Shown: positions 1 to 13,110, counted from the first letter of the stretch. The stretch: DNA of 64,000 nucleotides from Ophiodon elongatus (GCA_016806645.1 JACSYO010000150.1:2792501-2856500), one strand, 5' to 3'. Made by a program: numbers and translations. The notes: a model not told the origin generated them from the sequence alone.

Positions 1-2170
1 GTAGAGTACTCCATGTGTAGTAGATGACTACATTTGTAGATGTGCCCTGCAGTCAGATGGCGACCTCTCCATCCATTCGGTTTCTATGTCCTCATCTTCG
101 CCAACTCTTCAACGTATATCCTCGAGCTCTAGCACGAGCGGCCTTTCTGCATGTGAGATCTCCGAGCTCTCCCTGTACAGGACATGTGAATCATTCAGGA
201 GTCTGGCCACGTTTCCATGGACATGCACCCCGTCTCGTGCCAACATTGGCTCGGTGACCTATATCATGTTCTCGGCCTTTATGTTTACGGTGAACATAAA
301 ACATATGCCCCGAATATGTCGGATCAGATATGACTCCTACATGCTTGAGGCCTCTCGGTCGCCTCTCTTGATGATAATGGTTTCCAGTGGGGATAACTGG
401 GATCAACAACAGACTGACAGTCGGCTGGAAACTCCTGTTTTATTTCTTGAAAGACAAAAAAAAGTAACAAATGTTCGGAGATTTCCGAGATGACGCCTGT
501 TTTCCCAGCTTAACCCAAAGCTCTCGTGAGTTGTGAGAAGGAATGTTGAGGATTTTAGGTTAATGGAGCCAGTGGATGATGCGCCAACAAGCTCCATATT
601 AGCTCAGACTGTTGTCTTTTAACTGCTGGGTTTAGTTCAACTTTAGAGGAAGCTGGGTTTCTTTAAGTCTAACTTAAAGATAAACTAAATCTACCAAGTT
701 GAGTGAGGTTGTTACAATACATTTTGTTCTTCTCCATTTAACTAAAAACATGAAAAGTGTCACACTTTCAGGTCATTGTAAACATGCAAACTACCTGAGA
801 CTCCCACCACGTCTGATAATGATATATATGTAATATCATGCTGAACTAAACAGCTTTGAAGCTGAACAAACACTGAAACCGTTTTTACCAATTTAACACA
901 AATAAATATTAAGTATTATTAAGAAAAAGAACAGGGTATGACGTGAAGAAATAATACGCTTTATGATTGAAACCCTCACACATTTCCAGCTGCACATCAG
1001 AGGTCGAAAATACAACCATGATTACTTCAAACCCCATTTTGAACATTTCAGTAAACTAAATATTTGTTTAACTCTGTTTGTTGAGAAAATAATAAAATTA
1101 TCTATATTGTTTAGCAGTGTACTGTATGTAAAATGTGAAATAATACGGTCAAGAGTTGAAAGTGACTGACCAGAGGTTTTATTCTTATATAACTTATGAG
1201 GGAAGCTGACACAGCTGCTGTTTTGACATTTGCTCGTGTGACAAGCGCTTCCTGGTTATTACTCACTGACTCACAGAGAAAACATTATTTTGTTGGATTT
1301 CATGTGTCTCGTGGAATTAGCGCGCTTGAGCGAAAGACAGACACATGTGGTTGTTATTTGAAAAGAAAAATATGACAATTATTAATGGGAAAACTTGAGA
1401 CATTAATTTCGGACTGCAGGGATGAGGGCAATTGAACATTTCTTGGTTACTGTCTTTTCAGTTTGAGACACTTTATCTTCACTGTGAGAATATATTCTTA
1501 AGAATTATTATCAAGACGCAACGCTACTGCTTTATGCATGTACTGTATGTTGAGGAGGAGAATGCAAATGGTTTATAAAGCAGGTTTATTCAGATATACG
1601 ACCAAAATAAACTGAATTTTAAGCAGCTGAAACAATGAACATCTTAGTGCTGCTAACGGTACTCAAGGACATTTTGCTGTGTTTGACATTTTTTATATTA
1701 TGCTGCTTGAACTGTAATGGAGGCATGTTGTTGCAATACCTACAGGGCACCAGTAGAGGTTAATAAAAGCCATTGATCACGTAATGCCCCTTTTTTATGT
1801 GAATGAGTTTGTTTATCCTGTAACACGTGCCATCTCAATAACTGCTGCTTCCACTTTGATTACAGCCATTTACATTTTGGGGTCTCTTAGTCTGTCCTCT
1901 TTATTTCTACCTGCCTGCATTGTTTATCTGTATCTATCATTTATGTTGATCTCTCTTTTTCTCCATAGATGTTTTCTTCAGTTTAGCAAAAAAACAAAAC
2001 CCATGTTAATGGTCCAGCAGTTTGGGAAACATGCTAGTTTGCCTTCTTATCCACAGTCAAAGATTCATCATCAGTTTCTCCATCATGTGGAAACATATAC
2101 CAAAGAGTCAGAAAAACACAGCCTTTGTAAAAGATGCCTTCCAACAGCACTCTTTAAGGCAACGAATCTC
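1..2170. other. Intergenic, no gene recognised
   Basis: AT-rich sequence. The open frames (for example 86-493 on +) show no known domain and no splice or codon pattern that I trust. The first ~500 bases are somewhat more GC-rich and may be an old repeat remnant, but I cannot name one. Confidence 0.6.
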
Positions 2171-2171
2171 T

Positions 2172-2239
2172 TTTGATGTCGATCTTCTTGTCTAACTTTC
2201 ATCAAGAAAACTTATTCCCTAAAATGTCAAACTATTCCT
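2172..2239 (+). mobile_element. Partial copy of a teleost MITE (right end)
   Basis: Contains TCGATCTTCTTGTCTAACTTT, then AAAATGTCAAACTATTCCT, the same as the right end of the element at 5745-5950. The left half is missing. Confidence 0.6.
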
Positions 2240-3523
2240 AAGTGGTAACAAAACCACAATATTAAAAGCTAATAGGTCATTACTGTCATTACAATCAGAA
2301 TTCAGCATATCAATAAATCTCACGACCCGTTCAGGCCATGTCAAATATATTTTCTCTCGTGTGCCCTGACACATATCTTTACAAGGAACTCCTAATACGA
2401 TACACATTTTAACACGGAACGGGTTGTCCATGTGTCTTGTTAAGTAACACGGTTCATGTCAGGACAGCACCGATTTCTAGTCTGTTTTGTATTGTACAGT
2501 CAACACATGGATAACATCTCTCCTGCATCTGTTCCCTGAAATATTCCATCTGCCTTGGCAACAACGGAGAGGATCGGGAGGAGGGAGAGACGGGGAGAAG
2601 GAACACAATGGGCGAAAGAAGAAAAAATTGTTGGGAAAGAAACGGCGTGTGTGAACGCTGCAAAGACAAATTGATACACATCAGATCTCAAAACGCAATT
2701 GCAATTACTTTGAGGATTACTATTGGCCATATTTCTAAATTAATATCACAAACTATGAAAGGCCTCTTTCCTTTTAGCCTCAGTGAAGACCTGCAAACCC
2801 TGGAACAAGTTCTACATGTACTCTATTTTAGCAGTGCACACAAAGCCAATATTCCAAACACGTAACGCAAATAGCAACGCTAGTGTGCTCACAGTGGCGA
2901 GTGTGAAACTTAGATACGGTGTCAGTATTTAAGTTTGCAGGCATTTCGCTGATCCATACGTACAAAAAAACACTCCAAACAGGTCTGCATAATAACTCCA
3001 ATAACCTGTTTTCAAAGGATTTACATCTTTACATCAGAGTCATGGCAGCATCATGTATCTATTTCCCAAAATAATCAAATCAAATTTTTTTTTAACTCTT
3101 CCAACACAGTGAGTGCTGCAGCTTCATGAGGCATCATAGAGTTTATGAAGAAATCATTGGAATATGCTAAATTACGCAAAGTTTTTCGACTTAGTTTGAT
3201 TTTGTCAGCTGAGCCACTAGGACAGCTTTTGCCTCTCCAGAAACGTCCTTGTCAGCACAGGTACTGGGTCAAGAAACATAATACTGTAATAAGTGTGCGC
3301 TCTCTATTCATCAGAGGCAGAAAGAATCATCTTTTCAAGTTTTACAACTCTTGAGTAACAGGAAACACAAACAAAAAAGCTGCAGATGTGCTCGCAACTG
3401 AGTGTTATTCAAACCGCAGGGCAAGTCGTGACAGCTCTTGTGGGCTGTACTTTCTCACAATCACAGATTATATTTCCAGTTTTGGGCTGCGATATGATCA
3501 CATTCATACATCACATCCTATCA

Positions 3524-3553
3524 GTGTGTGTGTGTTTGTGTGTGTGTGTGTGT
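3524..3553 (+). repeat. (GT)n microsatellite, interrupted
   Basis: GT repeats with one TTT interruption. Confidence 0.9.
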
Positions 3554-3960
3554 TCGCTGTGCATGAACTGGTTTTACCTTCTCCAGATAAGCCTTTCAGA
3601 TTGATATCATAGTATGATAACTTGGCTTAAAGATTTAAAGGGGAACATACATTCACATGCACATACCAATCCCTTGTCATGGGGAGTTCGGCTCCGCATG
3701 AGAAAGCAGCTGCAAAATATGTGGCTGTCGAGGAGCTTTCTCAAATCTGAGATTAAAAAAAACTGATGACGACAGTTATTTAATTTCGGGCTTAGAGACT
3801 TCAGGTTTTTAATGTAAAGCCGAAGTTTTGAAAGGTGTGGTCATTTACCAGGCAGGGAGGGTCCAACAAGAGGCACTGACGAGTTGCATTATGGGAAATG
3901 TAGGATCCAGAATCTTTGGAGATGATACCATACTAGGCACTAAAGGTCAGTATACATTTT

Positions 3961-3978
3961 ATATATATATATATATAT
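3961..3978 (+). repeat. (AT)9 microsatellite
   Basis: Eighteen bases of alternating AT. Confidence 0.9.
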
Positions 3979-5320
3979 CCTCTGTTGCATCAGTTTCGAA
4001 CACCTCAGTTGATTGCACGTCACATTGTGTGAGAGGGGTGTGATAAAGTAAGCATTAGTGGAAAGCTGTGTCAGACTGTGAGATAAACATTTTGAGGCCT
4101 GTCAAATGGTTCGATGAACGTCTGGTGAATCGTGTAATTAGAAGAAAAAAATCAACAAGCAAGCAGATGTGTCACAAACGTATCATCCATCTGCGGCAAA
4201 ACAATAGAGAGGCTTTGGCCCCCCCAGCACTGACACTTAAATATGATGAAAAACCTCAAAAGGTTGTGGCCGGCGAAAGGAAGACGCCAATTTTGAGGTA
4301 AATATGTTTTTAGGTGCTTTCCACGGGCTCTCCAGTGTGTCATCTCAAGTCATATTTTAAAACCACATGTCTCTCTTCCCCCTCTCACTGCTGGCTCCAC
4401 ATCATTGTTAGCAAACCACAAATAGAGCTGTGGTTTCCTAAGTTTAAGGCAGTTGTGATTGTTACAATGGCACTAGATGAGATAGCATGGGGGCAGGGTG
4501 GATTTACTGTCTAACTCACATTCAGATGGTTTATTCCTGTTGACCAGTCTCACGTACTGGACTTGAAACCAGATCCCGTGACCAGGTCACGTTAGAACTA
4601 CAGATTCAGCTCAGTTCGACCTTCAACCGTTTAGCTCTGCTCAGTTGAAGAAATTTCACTCTTCATCCCCAGCTCAGGTCAGGATTGATCATTTCTCTGT
4701 TTTGATAGTATCGAGGGTAAAAGACTTGCTTCTTTGATTTATTTGTGTTTATTTTAGAAGTCCCTCTGGAAGTTTTACGAGTCCTGACAGAAACTTGGAA
4801 GCCCATCAAGGCTGAGCAAATTCAGCTGCAAGCCAAGAGATGAAATACGACATGCTTGGTGAGGATTGGGATAGTACCAAATCATTCTGAAAAAATAAAT
4901 AGTGCAGGGATTGAGGGGGGGATTTTTATCCTAATTTACTCATTTACACCTGCTGTTTGTGACACACAAACTTATTGACTTGAAGAGTTGTACCTAAATG
5001 CAGATACAGACTGAAGGTCACAACAAAGTATGTAGATCATCTGGAGTAACTGGGTCATTATTTATGGAAAGAGACATCGCTGTTGAGTTTTTTTAACTGT
5101 TATCTAAAAAAAAACTCATCTCTTCGGCCAATTTCTTCAAAACCAGGCAACACACACCAAAACAATCTAGATTGATGAATAGTTGCAGTTCTTACTGATA
5201 AATAAATCCTGTAGTGTCTTGATGCCACTTGGGAGCATTTTTAATATTGTTATACAAGTTGAGATTTATTAACAATGGAATGCAGCTTTAAAAAAAATAT
5301 ATAATAATATACTATATACA

Positions 5321-5321
<1 letters not shown>

Positions 5322-5364
<43 letters not shown>
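5322..5364 (+). repeat. (TA)n microsatellite
   Basis: About 43 bases of alternating TA inside a wider AT-rich stretch. Confidence 0.95.
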
Positions 5365-5369
<5 letters not shown>

Positions 5370-5744
5370 TATTCATTACTATTTCTTTCCCTCCATCAGC
5401 TGTGTCCAGCGTAACCTAGATGTGAACTGAGCAGTCAGTTTTTAGAATATGGCCTTAATAAGGCGTAAATAAATTGCATAACATCAACATGAGCCAGGAT
5501 CAATATCATAGAAATACCTCAGAATAAGACACGTGCTGGGACTGAAACATACGCTGCTCTCACGGTGAATTTGATGTTGGTTTGGTTGGTTTTTCCTGTT
5601 GACCTAACATCCCTGTCATCAGGGACCTTTGTAGGCATTGACACACTTAAATGCGCGTAGCAGTGGAGTGTGTAAAGGTGTCTTTGACATCTGAATGGCT
5701 GCATAACTGGATTTGCTATCATCTATACAGGCAGTTCATTCCTG

Positions 5745-5950
5745 AAAAGGAATACTTAGACATTTTGGGAAATACGCTGATTATGTTAGATGATGTTCTT
5801 TGTACAGATTTGACAAACAAGGTAAAACTTGTTTCTTACTGTACCCTCATATTTAATTGGCTGAAATGAGAGTGGTATCGATCTTCTCATCTAACTCTCT
5901 GCAAGAAAGTGAATAAGCATATTTTCCCAAAATGTCAAACTATTCCTTTA
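5745..5950 (+). mobile_element. MITE-like element with inverted terminal repeats
   Basis: About 206 bases. The left end, AAAAGGAATACTTAGACATT and TTGGGAAATACGC, is the inverted complement (with a few changes) of the right end, GCATATTTTCCCAAAATG then TCAAACTATTCCTTT. The internal part includes GTGGTATCGATCTTCTCATC. I recognise this as a very common teleost non-autonomous element. No clear target-site duplication was seen and no transposase is encoded. Confidence 0.75.
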
Positions 5951-6024
5951 ATTGATATTGATTACTTATTCAGTCAAGTCTTTTTCTTTTTTTTATCCAG
6001 TTTTACACCTTATTTTCCATCCAC

Positions 6025-6070
6025 TCTGTTATGCTCTATATATATATATATATATATAGAGCATTACAGA
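6025..6070. repeat. 46-bp near-perfect palindrome with a TA core
   Basis: Arms TCTGTTATGCTC / GAGCATTACAGA flank an alternating TA core; 22 of 23 base pairs match. It could extrude as a cruciform. Confidence 0.85.
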
Positions 6071-8255
6071 GTTATCGTGCATATATATATATAATATCTC
6101 ACCATGGTGAGCTTCCATGTTCCTCCAACTCTGTGGACGTTATGTGGACTCTCGTACTTTTCTACGAGATATGCAGTATGTCCAAACAGTGAGAGTCTCT
6201 CCTGAGCACTAATGGCATGTCTGTTTATATGCTAACTGATGTTGATATGAGGGAGTTCAAGTAGGAATCATGCACACACACATACGCCTCTCTCTTTCTT
6301 TCTGAAAACAGTTTACTGTCTAGAGACTTTGTTTAATTTAGGAGAATTTCTCTTCTAGAAGCCACGCAAATCTAAACAAACTAAAACTGATGGTATTTTT
6401 GTATTGTCTGTTCTTTTCGTGTCCCAGCAGGTATTTTTACATCACTGCACAAGTGTAGCCAGGGTGTACTATTCACTCTGGGCTGTATGAGGAAAGATTG
6501 TCTAAAAATGATTTTATTGTGAAAGTATCTATGGTGTTTGTTTCATCTATAAACCAAGGCTTTTTTTTATGTCAGGCCTCACAGATCATCGATCTAGAAA
6601 CAGTTCCACATTATTTTCAAGAAAAATGTATATTGTTTGAGAGCCTGGTCTTTTAGCTGGAGGCAAAAATAACATTATATATGTTGTGTAAGGGTGTTCT
6701 CAAACTGTATGCAAAGTGAATTATAGAGTCTACACAATTGCTTATAATATGAGTGAAAAAATACGAATAAACCCTTAAGAGAAAACATTCAGCCCTAGAT
6801 GTAATGGCGTGAGTTAAAGTGTTCAACATTTCAGGAGTCTTTTGTAGTAATAGTGTAGGTATCGCAGTTTCTTGCCCTTATAAAAGCAATAAAACACATT
6901 TTCTAAGAAGACTTAATGGGAAAATGGTCAAGGCGAGGAAGAAAAAAGGAAAAAGATCCATCCTCGAGTCAACCTCATCCTGCCACCGCTACTTAGCCTG
7001 ATGGCTGCAAACTTATTAAAACAGCACACGTGAACATGACATTTTAAACATCAATTACATCTCTGCCCGGGGCGGTAAGCTTCTCCCTCCACCCCACCTC
7101 AGTCACCTGAGAGGAATTATCCTCTCTCACACTCGTCTGCCTCTCTGCCTGGACACACCTTTTTGCATACCTTTCTGTCCGTATATCCATCTTCCTGTCT
7201 GTTCGCTGGTGGCTCAGCTACTCACACAGACTCAAAACACACATTTTAACGTCCACAGAATCAATTCTATCTCATGTAGACAGTATGTTCTGGTTTCAAT
7301 GGTTGATTTATTACCTTCTGGAATAAACTGCTGCAGGAAAACGGTAAAACATAGCCGCTGCTTAGCATCAAATCTTTTGCAATTAACAATTACTTCACAG
7401 CATCAGCGCACCTGTCTGTGTCTGTATGCATTGTCCCTGCATACCTGCATTACCTTAACGCTTAGGGAGCATAATTATATACTGCAATTACCTTCAGCAC
7501 CTGCCTACCCGTCTGTCTGCCAGCTGACCTGTCTGCATGCAAATCTCAATGTTGTCTTTCTCTCACTGTCTTCATGTCTGTGGACAGAGGCAGCTAAAGG
7601 AAACATGCAAATAAACAGAACGCAAAGTAGAACTCGACAATAGACAGTGGACATGGACCTGAAGCCAATTAGCCAAAATATATGCAAAATATAGCTAAAT
7701 ACAACACTTCATGTATTTGTTTTCCATGGTGTAATGCACATCTTAGGCTTCATTTCCACCCTTCAAAGTCAGTGAAACAAGGGTTTTATCTGTCTGTACG
7801 ACCACATATACAGAGGTGTGTAACATTTTACGTGTGATTAGTCTTTGTTTGGTACAACCACTTACTGACACCCACTCCTCTAACTTCCCTCAGAAGTGAG
7901 GATTAGCTACAATTACCCGACATCAGAAGACAGCGAGTCACCCAGTGGACAGGCGGTAATAACAGGTCTGTACTCCCTGAGGTCCAGGCCTCGACCTCAG
8001 ACAGAGTAAATCCATCTTTAATGAGAACATGGAGGAATTAATGTTCAGAGAGTTTGAAGTCTTGGTTCAGTTTATTTTATCAGGATCATGGACTGTTTAA
8101 TTCTGATGAGTGTTGTTAGTCAATGTTAATAATGTTCAACTATTGCTGGTTTGTGTATAGATTAATATAAATGTATATGCAGTATGTTTTAAATGGATTA
8201 TGGGGAGTGAAGCGGAGGGACTGTTAGGCCACCAGCCCGCCGTTCGGCTCGTTTT

Positions 8256-8366
8256 CTATCAGCAGTGTAGCATTAAAGCCTGGTGGAATTAGCAAGCCAG
8301 CTAACTAGCCTGCTGCTTGCTAGCTTGTTAATTCCACAGTGCTTTCATGCTACACTGGTTATAGGT
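8256..8366. repeat. Imperfect inverted repeat, MITE-like
   Basis: Arms of about 45 bases (CAGTGTAGCATTAAAGC and TGGTGGAATTAGCAAGC against a complement with a handful of changes) surround a short centre rich in GCTAGC-like words. It may be a small foldback transposon or its remnant. Confidence 0.65.
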
Positions 8367-9943
8367 GATAGCGATGCGCTTTCCTACAGTGTGTGGATGA
8401 AGCATTAAGTTGTTAAACATGCTGCTAGTTTAAGTCGTTACTTGCCGTAAGTCAGTTTAGTTTATACGGAGGTTAGCTCCCGGCAACGGTCGCAATGGCA
8501 ACGGTACACAAATAAAATGGCCGCTGCTCAGACCATTCTGCTACATTGATTTGAACAGGAGTGTCCACTCTACTCCTATTATTATATTTCTATGTTATAC
8601 ATCATTATTAATATCTCATTTCAAAACAAGGATGTAGGTTTTCCATCTTTCCTCAAACCAACCACAGATTTGTTTTCATCAAGATTGAAATTTAACATTT
8701 TCCATCGAGAGCTATCGCAATGTTCAAGAGATGGATGTCTCACTTCAGAACACTGTGTGCCACCATGATTCATAATAAATCTGAATAAATCTGTTGGATT
8801 GTTTTGTGGCACAAAACTGGGAGCGAATAGACCGTCAATAGGCCAATAAATTCACAGCAATTATTCAAACCTATCACACTTCGTTCGTCGGCCTCATTGA
8901 GCCGTTTTGAAGCAGTTGCAAGCAAAGATAGTTTACACACTGATGGTTATAATCACCCGGCAAAGTTTTTGGTGTGTTTTATTTACAGAGTGCAGCCTGC
9001 ATTTATATATCTAGTAGACACTCAGGCTGCCAACACACATCACAAATATACTCTCTTTGCCTCTCCTCTCACTTCAACAACAAGTCGTTCCAAAGTAAAC
9101 AGCCCCAACACACTTCACAAACCCTCTGCCATGTTTGACTTTGGGGTAAACTGTACTATTTCCCTGTGAATTAGGTCTGCACTTGTGCCAGCCACTGCCA
9201 AGTCCACTAAAAGCCATTACACTTTGTGCAGGCTGGACCGCTGAGACAAATGGAGCCCAGGTTTGTGTAACTAGACGCAGTCCTCCTCTATGTGATGAAT
9301 TCAGTGGAGTTGAAAGAATAGGAGAGGTGGCCAGAGGGGCTGGCAGCGTGGCCGAAGTGTTCTGACAACCTCTTTCACAAAACAGCTGTCCTTCTTGATC
9401 GAGTGAAGGAAAAAATCCTTTTATTCTGCGAAGCGTCAGAATAGGAATTGTTTATTGTCTCTTCTGAAATTCATAGTGATGCCTCAGGCTGGAGCAAGGA
9501 CTTTGATATTAGGTTTTACTATTATTTTGTTTCACCACTAAACAATCGTGAATATTTGCTGGCTTATGGGAAACAAAAACTTGATACAGTGGATCTTTGG
9601 GATTATTGAAACAATCCGTTATGGATTCTTTTGGCAATGAATTTTGACGAATTTGATGCCTTGTTTCGTGGAGCAAGAAGAAATCAAATATATGCATTAA
9701 TAATATATGCATTCAATTTTGTCGCAATTAAAGATTTAAACTGTACTTCGACACGGCTTGTAACTGCCCTGCTTGCGTCTCCAATTTTGCATATTTTTTA
9801 ATAACTAAATGAAATAATATGAAAGAGTAACTTTAGTCTTCAACTGCCACCACTCTGCATACATAGTCTCTTAGGGTATTTCTTAAGTGGGCATTGCTTC
9901 ATCTGAAGAGTTTATTTTAAGTAAAACTGAAGTACTTTAAAGC

Positions 9944-10030
9944 AGTGATTCTCAACCCGGTGTACTTCTACAGTTACTAGAGAGTACGTGGAAAGAATAT
10001 GGAGTAGCTCAGATAATTTGAAAAACTATG
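9944..10030 (+). mobile_element. Possible hAT-type transposon end
   Basis: CAGTGATTCTCAACCCGG resembles the CAGTGGTTCTCAA terminal repeat of vertebrate hAT elements. No matching opposite end was found, so this is tentative. Confidence 0.3.
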
Positions 10031-11303
10031 AAATTATACCAGAAAAAAAATAAAGCTATATAATTGTGTTGTGTAGGAGGAAAATGAAAACTCAAATAAA
10101 GTTGCAATTAGAGGGATGCTGATCTGTAGAACATTAACTGTCACAACAATCAGTAAACTACCAGCATGTCTCATTTTCCACAGATGAAATTAGTTTTGCA
10201 GGTATTTTAAGTATTGGACACATTGAAACTTTAACATTGACAAGATTGTATATCTTGGAAGACAAAAAGGCATATTGTGACAATATCCACTTTTATATAA
10301 TTAATAGTGTTTTATAACACATAGTTTAATGAAAACATTTGGAACATAATGGATTGGTGTGGATGAAAGGGTACTTGTCTTCATCTGATGGAGCTGTGAG
10401 GGAACATCAGACATGAAAACAAAACTGCTTTCCAAATTTGATTACCAATTATTTGTTAGGGAAATTGGCTCCAGCCTGCTGGTAGCATCTGTTTAAAGTA
10501 TTGCTACAAGTATCCCATCATGTCTATAAAAATGAATAAATAAATAATTAAATGCAACTGTTCCGATACTTTCAACCTTCGCAGTGATGTTTTAGTTAGT
10601 GATCGTAAAATAAGACTTTCTCTCAACCAGCAACGTCTTCGGCTGATCAAAACTTACAAATTACGTGCTTTTCATCAACATTTCAAGACAGATTCTTTTT
10701 GGCCAAAATCATCTGTAGTCTATTTATTTAACTTCAATTTCTCTCTTTCCTTTGGTCTTCGCTGAAGCTGAAGTGATCTAATGGATTGAGACAACAGATG
10801 TCTGACTGATTATCAGTCACTCCGGCTGAAGACCGGAACAGACAGCTCACCGATGTCTCTCATCCCGAGATCAAAATGAGTTGGGATGGATTCTCACAGC
10901 ATCGGTGACCTGCAGGGGTCGCGTACAACTTAATCTGTCACAGTTTGCTCTAAATGATAGCTGCCGTCATGTCCCACTGTCGTTTACTCTATAACCGGAG
11001 GACCGAAGGAAGGATTGGCGAAGATTCCCTGCCGCTGCTTAAAGCCAGATGCTGAATTCAAGATGGATTCACAGTTGATTCGCTCACTTCTCAGACTGCA
11101 CATGTCGTCTGTAAATTAGGCAACGTTTTCACAGATGTACATGCTTGTACTTATACACATACACACTGCACAGAAATATAGATATGTAGGCGTGGGCAAA
11201 CTGTACACACACAAAGGTCCATAGTGCTGACAGACATTTCATGGCTGCTGGTTTGAGTGATGACAGCAGCTGATTGCATCTGTGTTGAGGGCAGGGAGGT
11301 TAA

Positions 11304-11373
11304 CACAAACACACACACACACACACATACATAGAGAGAAGGCATGCACACAAACACACACACACACACACAT
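11304..11373 (+). repeat. Two (CA)n tracts
   Basis: CA-rich tracts at 11304-11330 and 11346-11373, separated by a short GA-containing spacer. Confidence 0.9.
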
Positions 11374-11564
11374 ACAAATCCCTCATGATGCAGGATGGTG
11401 ATGAATCCGGTTTAATCCTGTGGTCAGAGTGTCCCAGGTGGGTGGGGTCAGACCTTCTTCTCAGGGCTATCTCTTACAGGCCAATGGTTCAGCCTGATGG
11501 CATCCCCCGATACACAATGGCGGCATTTATTCATCTTCACAATATAATATAGAGCAATTATTAC

Positions 11565-11690
11565 CAAAGACTGGGTAGGGACCCACGGGTGGGTCACGGG
11601 AGATTTTATTTGGGTCGCCAAATAAATTTGCAGAATTTGTTCCATAATCTGTTGTTCATGATTTGTATCTGCAGTACACCTTTGAGCCAC
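11565..11690 (+). mobile_element. Possible hAT-derived fragment
   Basis: GGGACCCACGGGTGGGTC and TTTGGGTCGCC resemble the internal GGGTCGGGACCC...GGGTCGC of hAT-derived repeats in fish. From memory only. Confidence 0.3.
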
Positions 11691-12264
11691 ACGAGGAAGC
11701 CTGAATGTCCGTATTGTTCTGATAATTGTAGCCTACTTGTAACATTTAATCTAATATGAAAGTTTAGTTTAGATTGTTTGTTTTATAGAGAAGAGAAAAT
11801 GAAGAGATAATATGTTCACTCCAACTAAATGTCTTTATTTGGTCATATTTGACTTGTGTAGGTTCTCAATTACACATTCATAAAACAAAGTTGTGATTTA
11901 TCAAACTTATTTCTCTTAGAAACAGCTATTTGGGAATATATAAGATGGCGTGGAAATGGTAGTAAAATTGTCCAGGAATATTCATTTACACACCAATTCC
12001 TTCTTCTCTCCACTTTAAAAAGTTGGTTCCCCAGAAGAAAATATTGGGAAACATTGGTATGGAATGATAATGTAATGTTTCAGGAAATATGATAAAACTA
12101 CTAATATTGTGCATATTTTGACAACAGCTCTGATTTCTTTTGGTAAAAATAGCCATTACAAATATCCTAACAAGGACATGTTGATTTTCTTGGGGAAATT
12201 ACTTCCAAGTGGCTTAATATTTACTCTTCTTTTAAGTTTGAGCGAATTCTTGACCGGAACGTTT

Positions 12265-12542
12265 TGACGTCAGAGCACGAAGGCCCGTTTACGGTATGCT
12301 TGGCCATTGGGAACACACAGGCGATACTGTATATATTCAGATATATTATAGATATATTCAGATATATTACATATAACAAAGGTCCGCTTATAACTTTTAC
12401 GGAGCTTTCAACGGAGTCTTCATTCTGTGGCTGATGAATCTTTGGGTTTAGATTCATGCGCTGATGAACAGAAACATTACTATTCGAAGACATATTAACT
12501 ATCAAGTCAGTGTTGACCCACATGACTGTAGCCGACACACAC

Positions 12543-12585
<43 letters not shown>

Positions 12586-12725
12586 AACAAACGACCGCAG
12601 AGAAATGGTCTCAGCATGACGTCAATCTATCTGCTTCTGTCCGTTATAATCAAGACGGGAGCTGGACGGTTACTGAGGGAGGTCGAAATAAAAGAAACCA
12701 ACACCGTCCATCAAATCAGACGTCA
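12265..12725 (+). promoter_or_regulatory. cxcl14: CRE-like sites upstream of cxcl14
   Basis: Two perfect TGACGTCA palindromes lie at 12265-12272 and 12617-12624, and a 7-of-8 match (AGACGTCA) at 12718-12725. They lie about 645, 295 and 190 bases upstream of the presumed start. TGACGTCA is the CREB/ATF consensus. That they regulate cxcl14 is an inference from position. Confidence 0.4.
12535..12592 (+). repeat. (CA)n followed by (AAAC)n
   Basis: CA repeats with one GC interruption, then AAAC units. Lies between the two perfect CRE-like sites upstream of cxcl14. Confidence 0.95.
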
Positions 12726-12880
12726 CTCCACCCTCGTTTTTCGGGTGGACAGAATGTGTTTTATTTTGGGGGTTTTTTTTCGCTCCCTCGATCCCTCGCT
12801 CCCTCCCTCCTTCCCTTTCCATGTTCTCTCCACTTCTCCGTTGCAGGCCACAAGTGTTTGATTCGCTGTCTGGCCGTGCA

Positions 12881-12887
12881 TATAAAT
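12881..12887 (+). promoter_or_regulatory. cxcl14: Candidate cxcl14 TATA box
   Basis: TATAAAT sits about 460 bases upstream of the start codon and would place transcription start near 12,910. An alternative is that an acceptor-like sequence (TTCTCCGTTGCAG ending at 12846) marks the start of a spliced leader exon. The TATA reading is simpler, but no transcript data are available. Confidence 0.5.
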
Positions 12888-12939
12888 GAGAAAGGGACAG
12901 CGGGCTGCTTTTTAAAAGAGCTGCTGCCTCCTCTCCCCG

Positions 12940-12941
<2 letters not shown>

Positions 12942-13005
<64 letters not shown>
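12942..13005 (+). repeat. (GA)32 microsatellite in cxcl14 leader
   Basis: Uninterrupted GA dinucleotide tract of 64 bases, starting about 30 bases after the presumed transcription start. Confidence 0.95.
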
Positions 13006-13008
<3 letters not shown>

Positions 13009-13110
13009 CAACGAGTTTGGAGATCGGAGGTTCATCCAAGCGCCCAGGACGCACAGACGGAGTGGCACAATCAGCGCTCCAAAGGGACTCCACAACAACA
13101 CAAAAAAATA

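Larger units (their letters stand above)
2240..5744. other. Intergenic, microsatellites only
   Basis: Holds a TG tract (3524-3553), an AT tract (3961-3978) and a TA tract (5322-5364). Short open frames show no recognisable protein. Confidence 0.6.
6071..12264. other. Intergenic, no gene recognised
   Basis: Contains the imperfect palindrome at 8256-8366, possible hAT-like ends (9944, 11570), two CA tracts and a short AT-rich tandem repeat just beyond at about 12329-12375. The 7209-7643 open frame shows no domain. No exon with coherent splice sites was found. Confidence 0.55.

Noticed and set aside
86..493. 135-residue open frame near the left edge
   Set aside because: No recognisable domain and no exon structure. 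Overlapping frames on both strands are equally open.
7209..7643. 144-residue open frame on +
   Set aside because: Composition is not protein-like and no family resemblance was seen.
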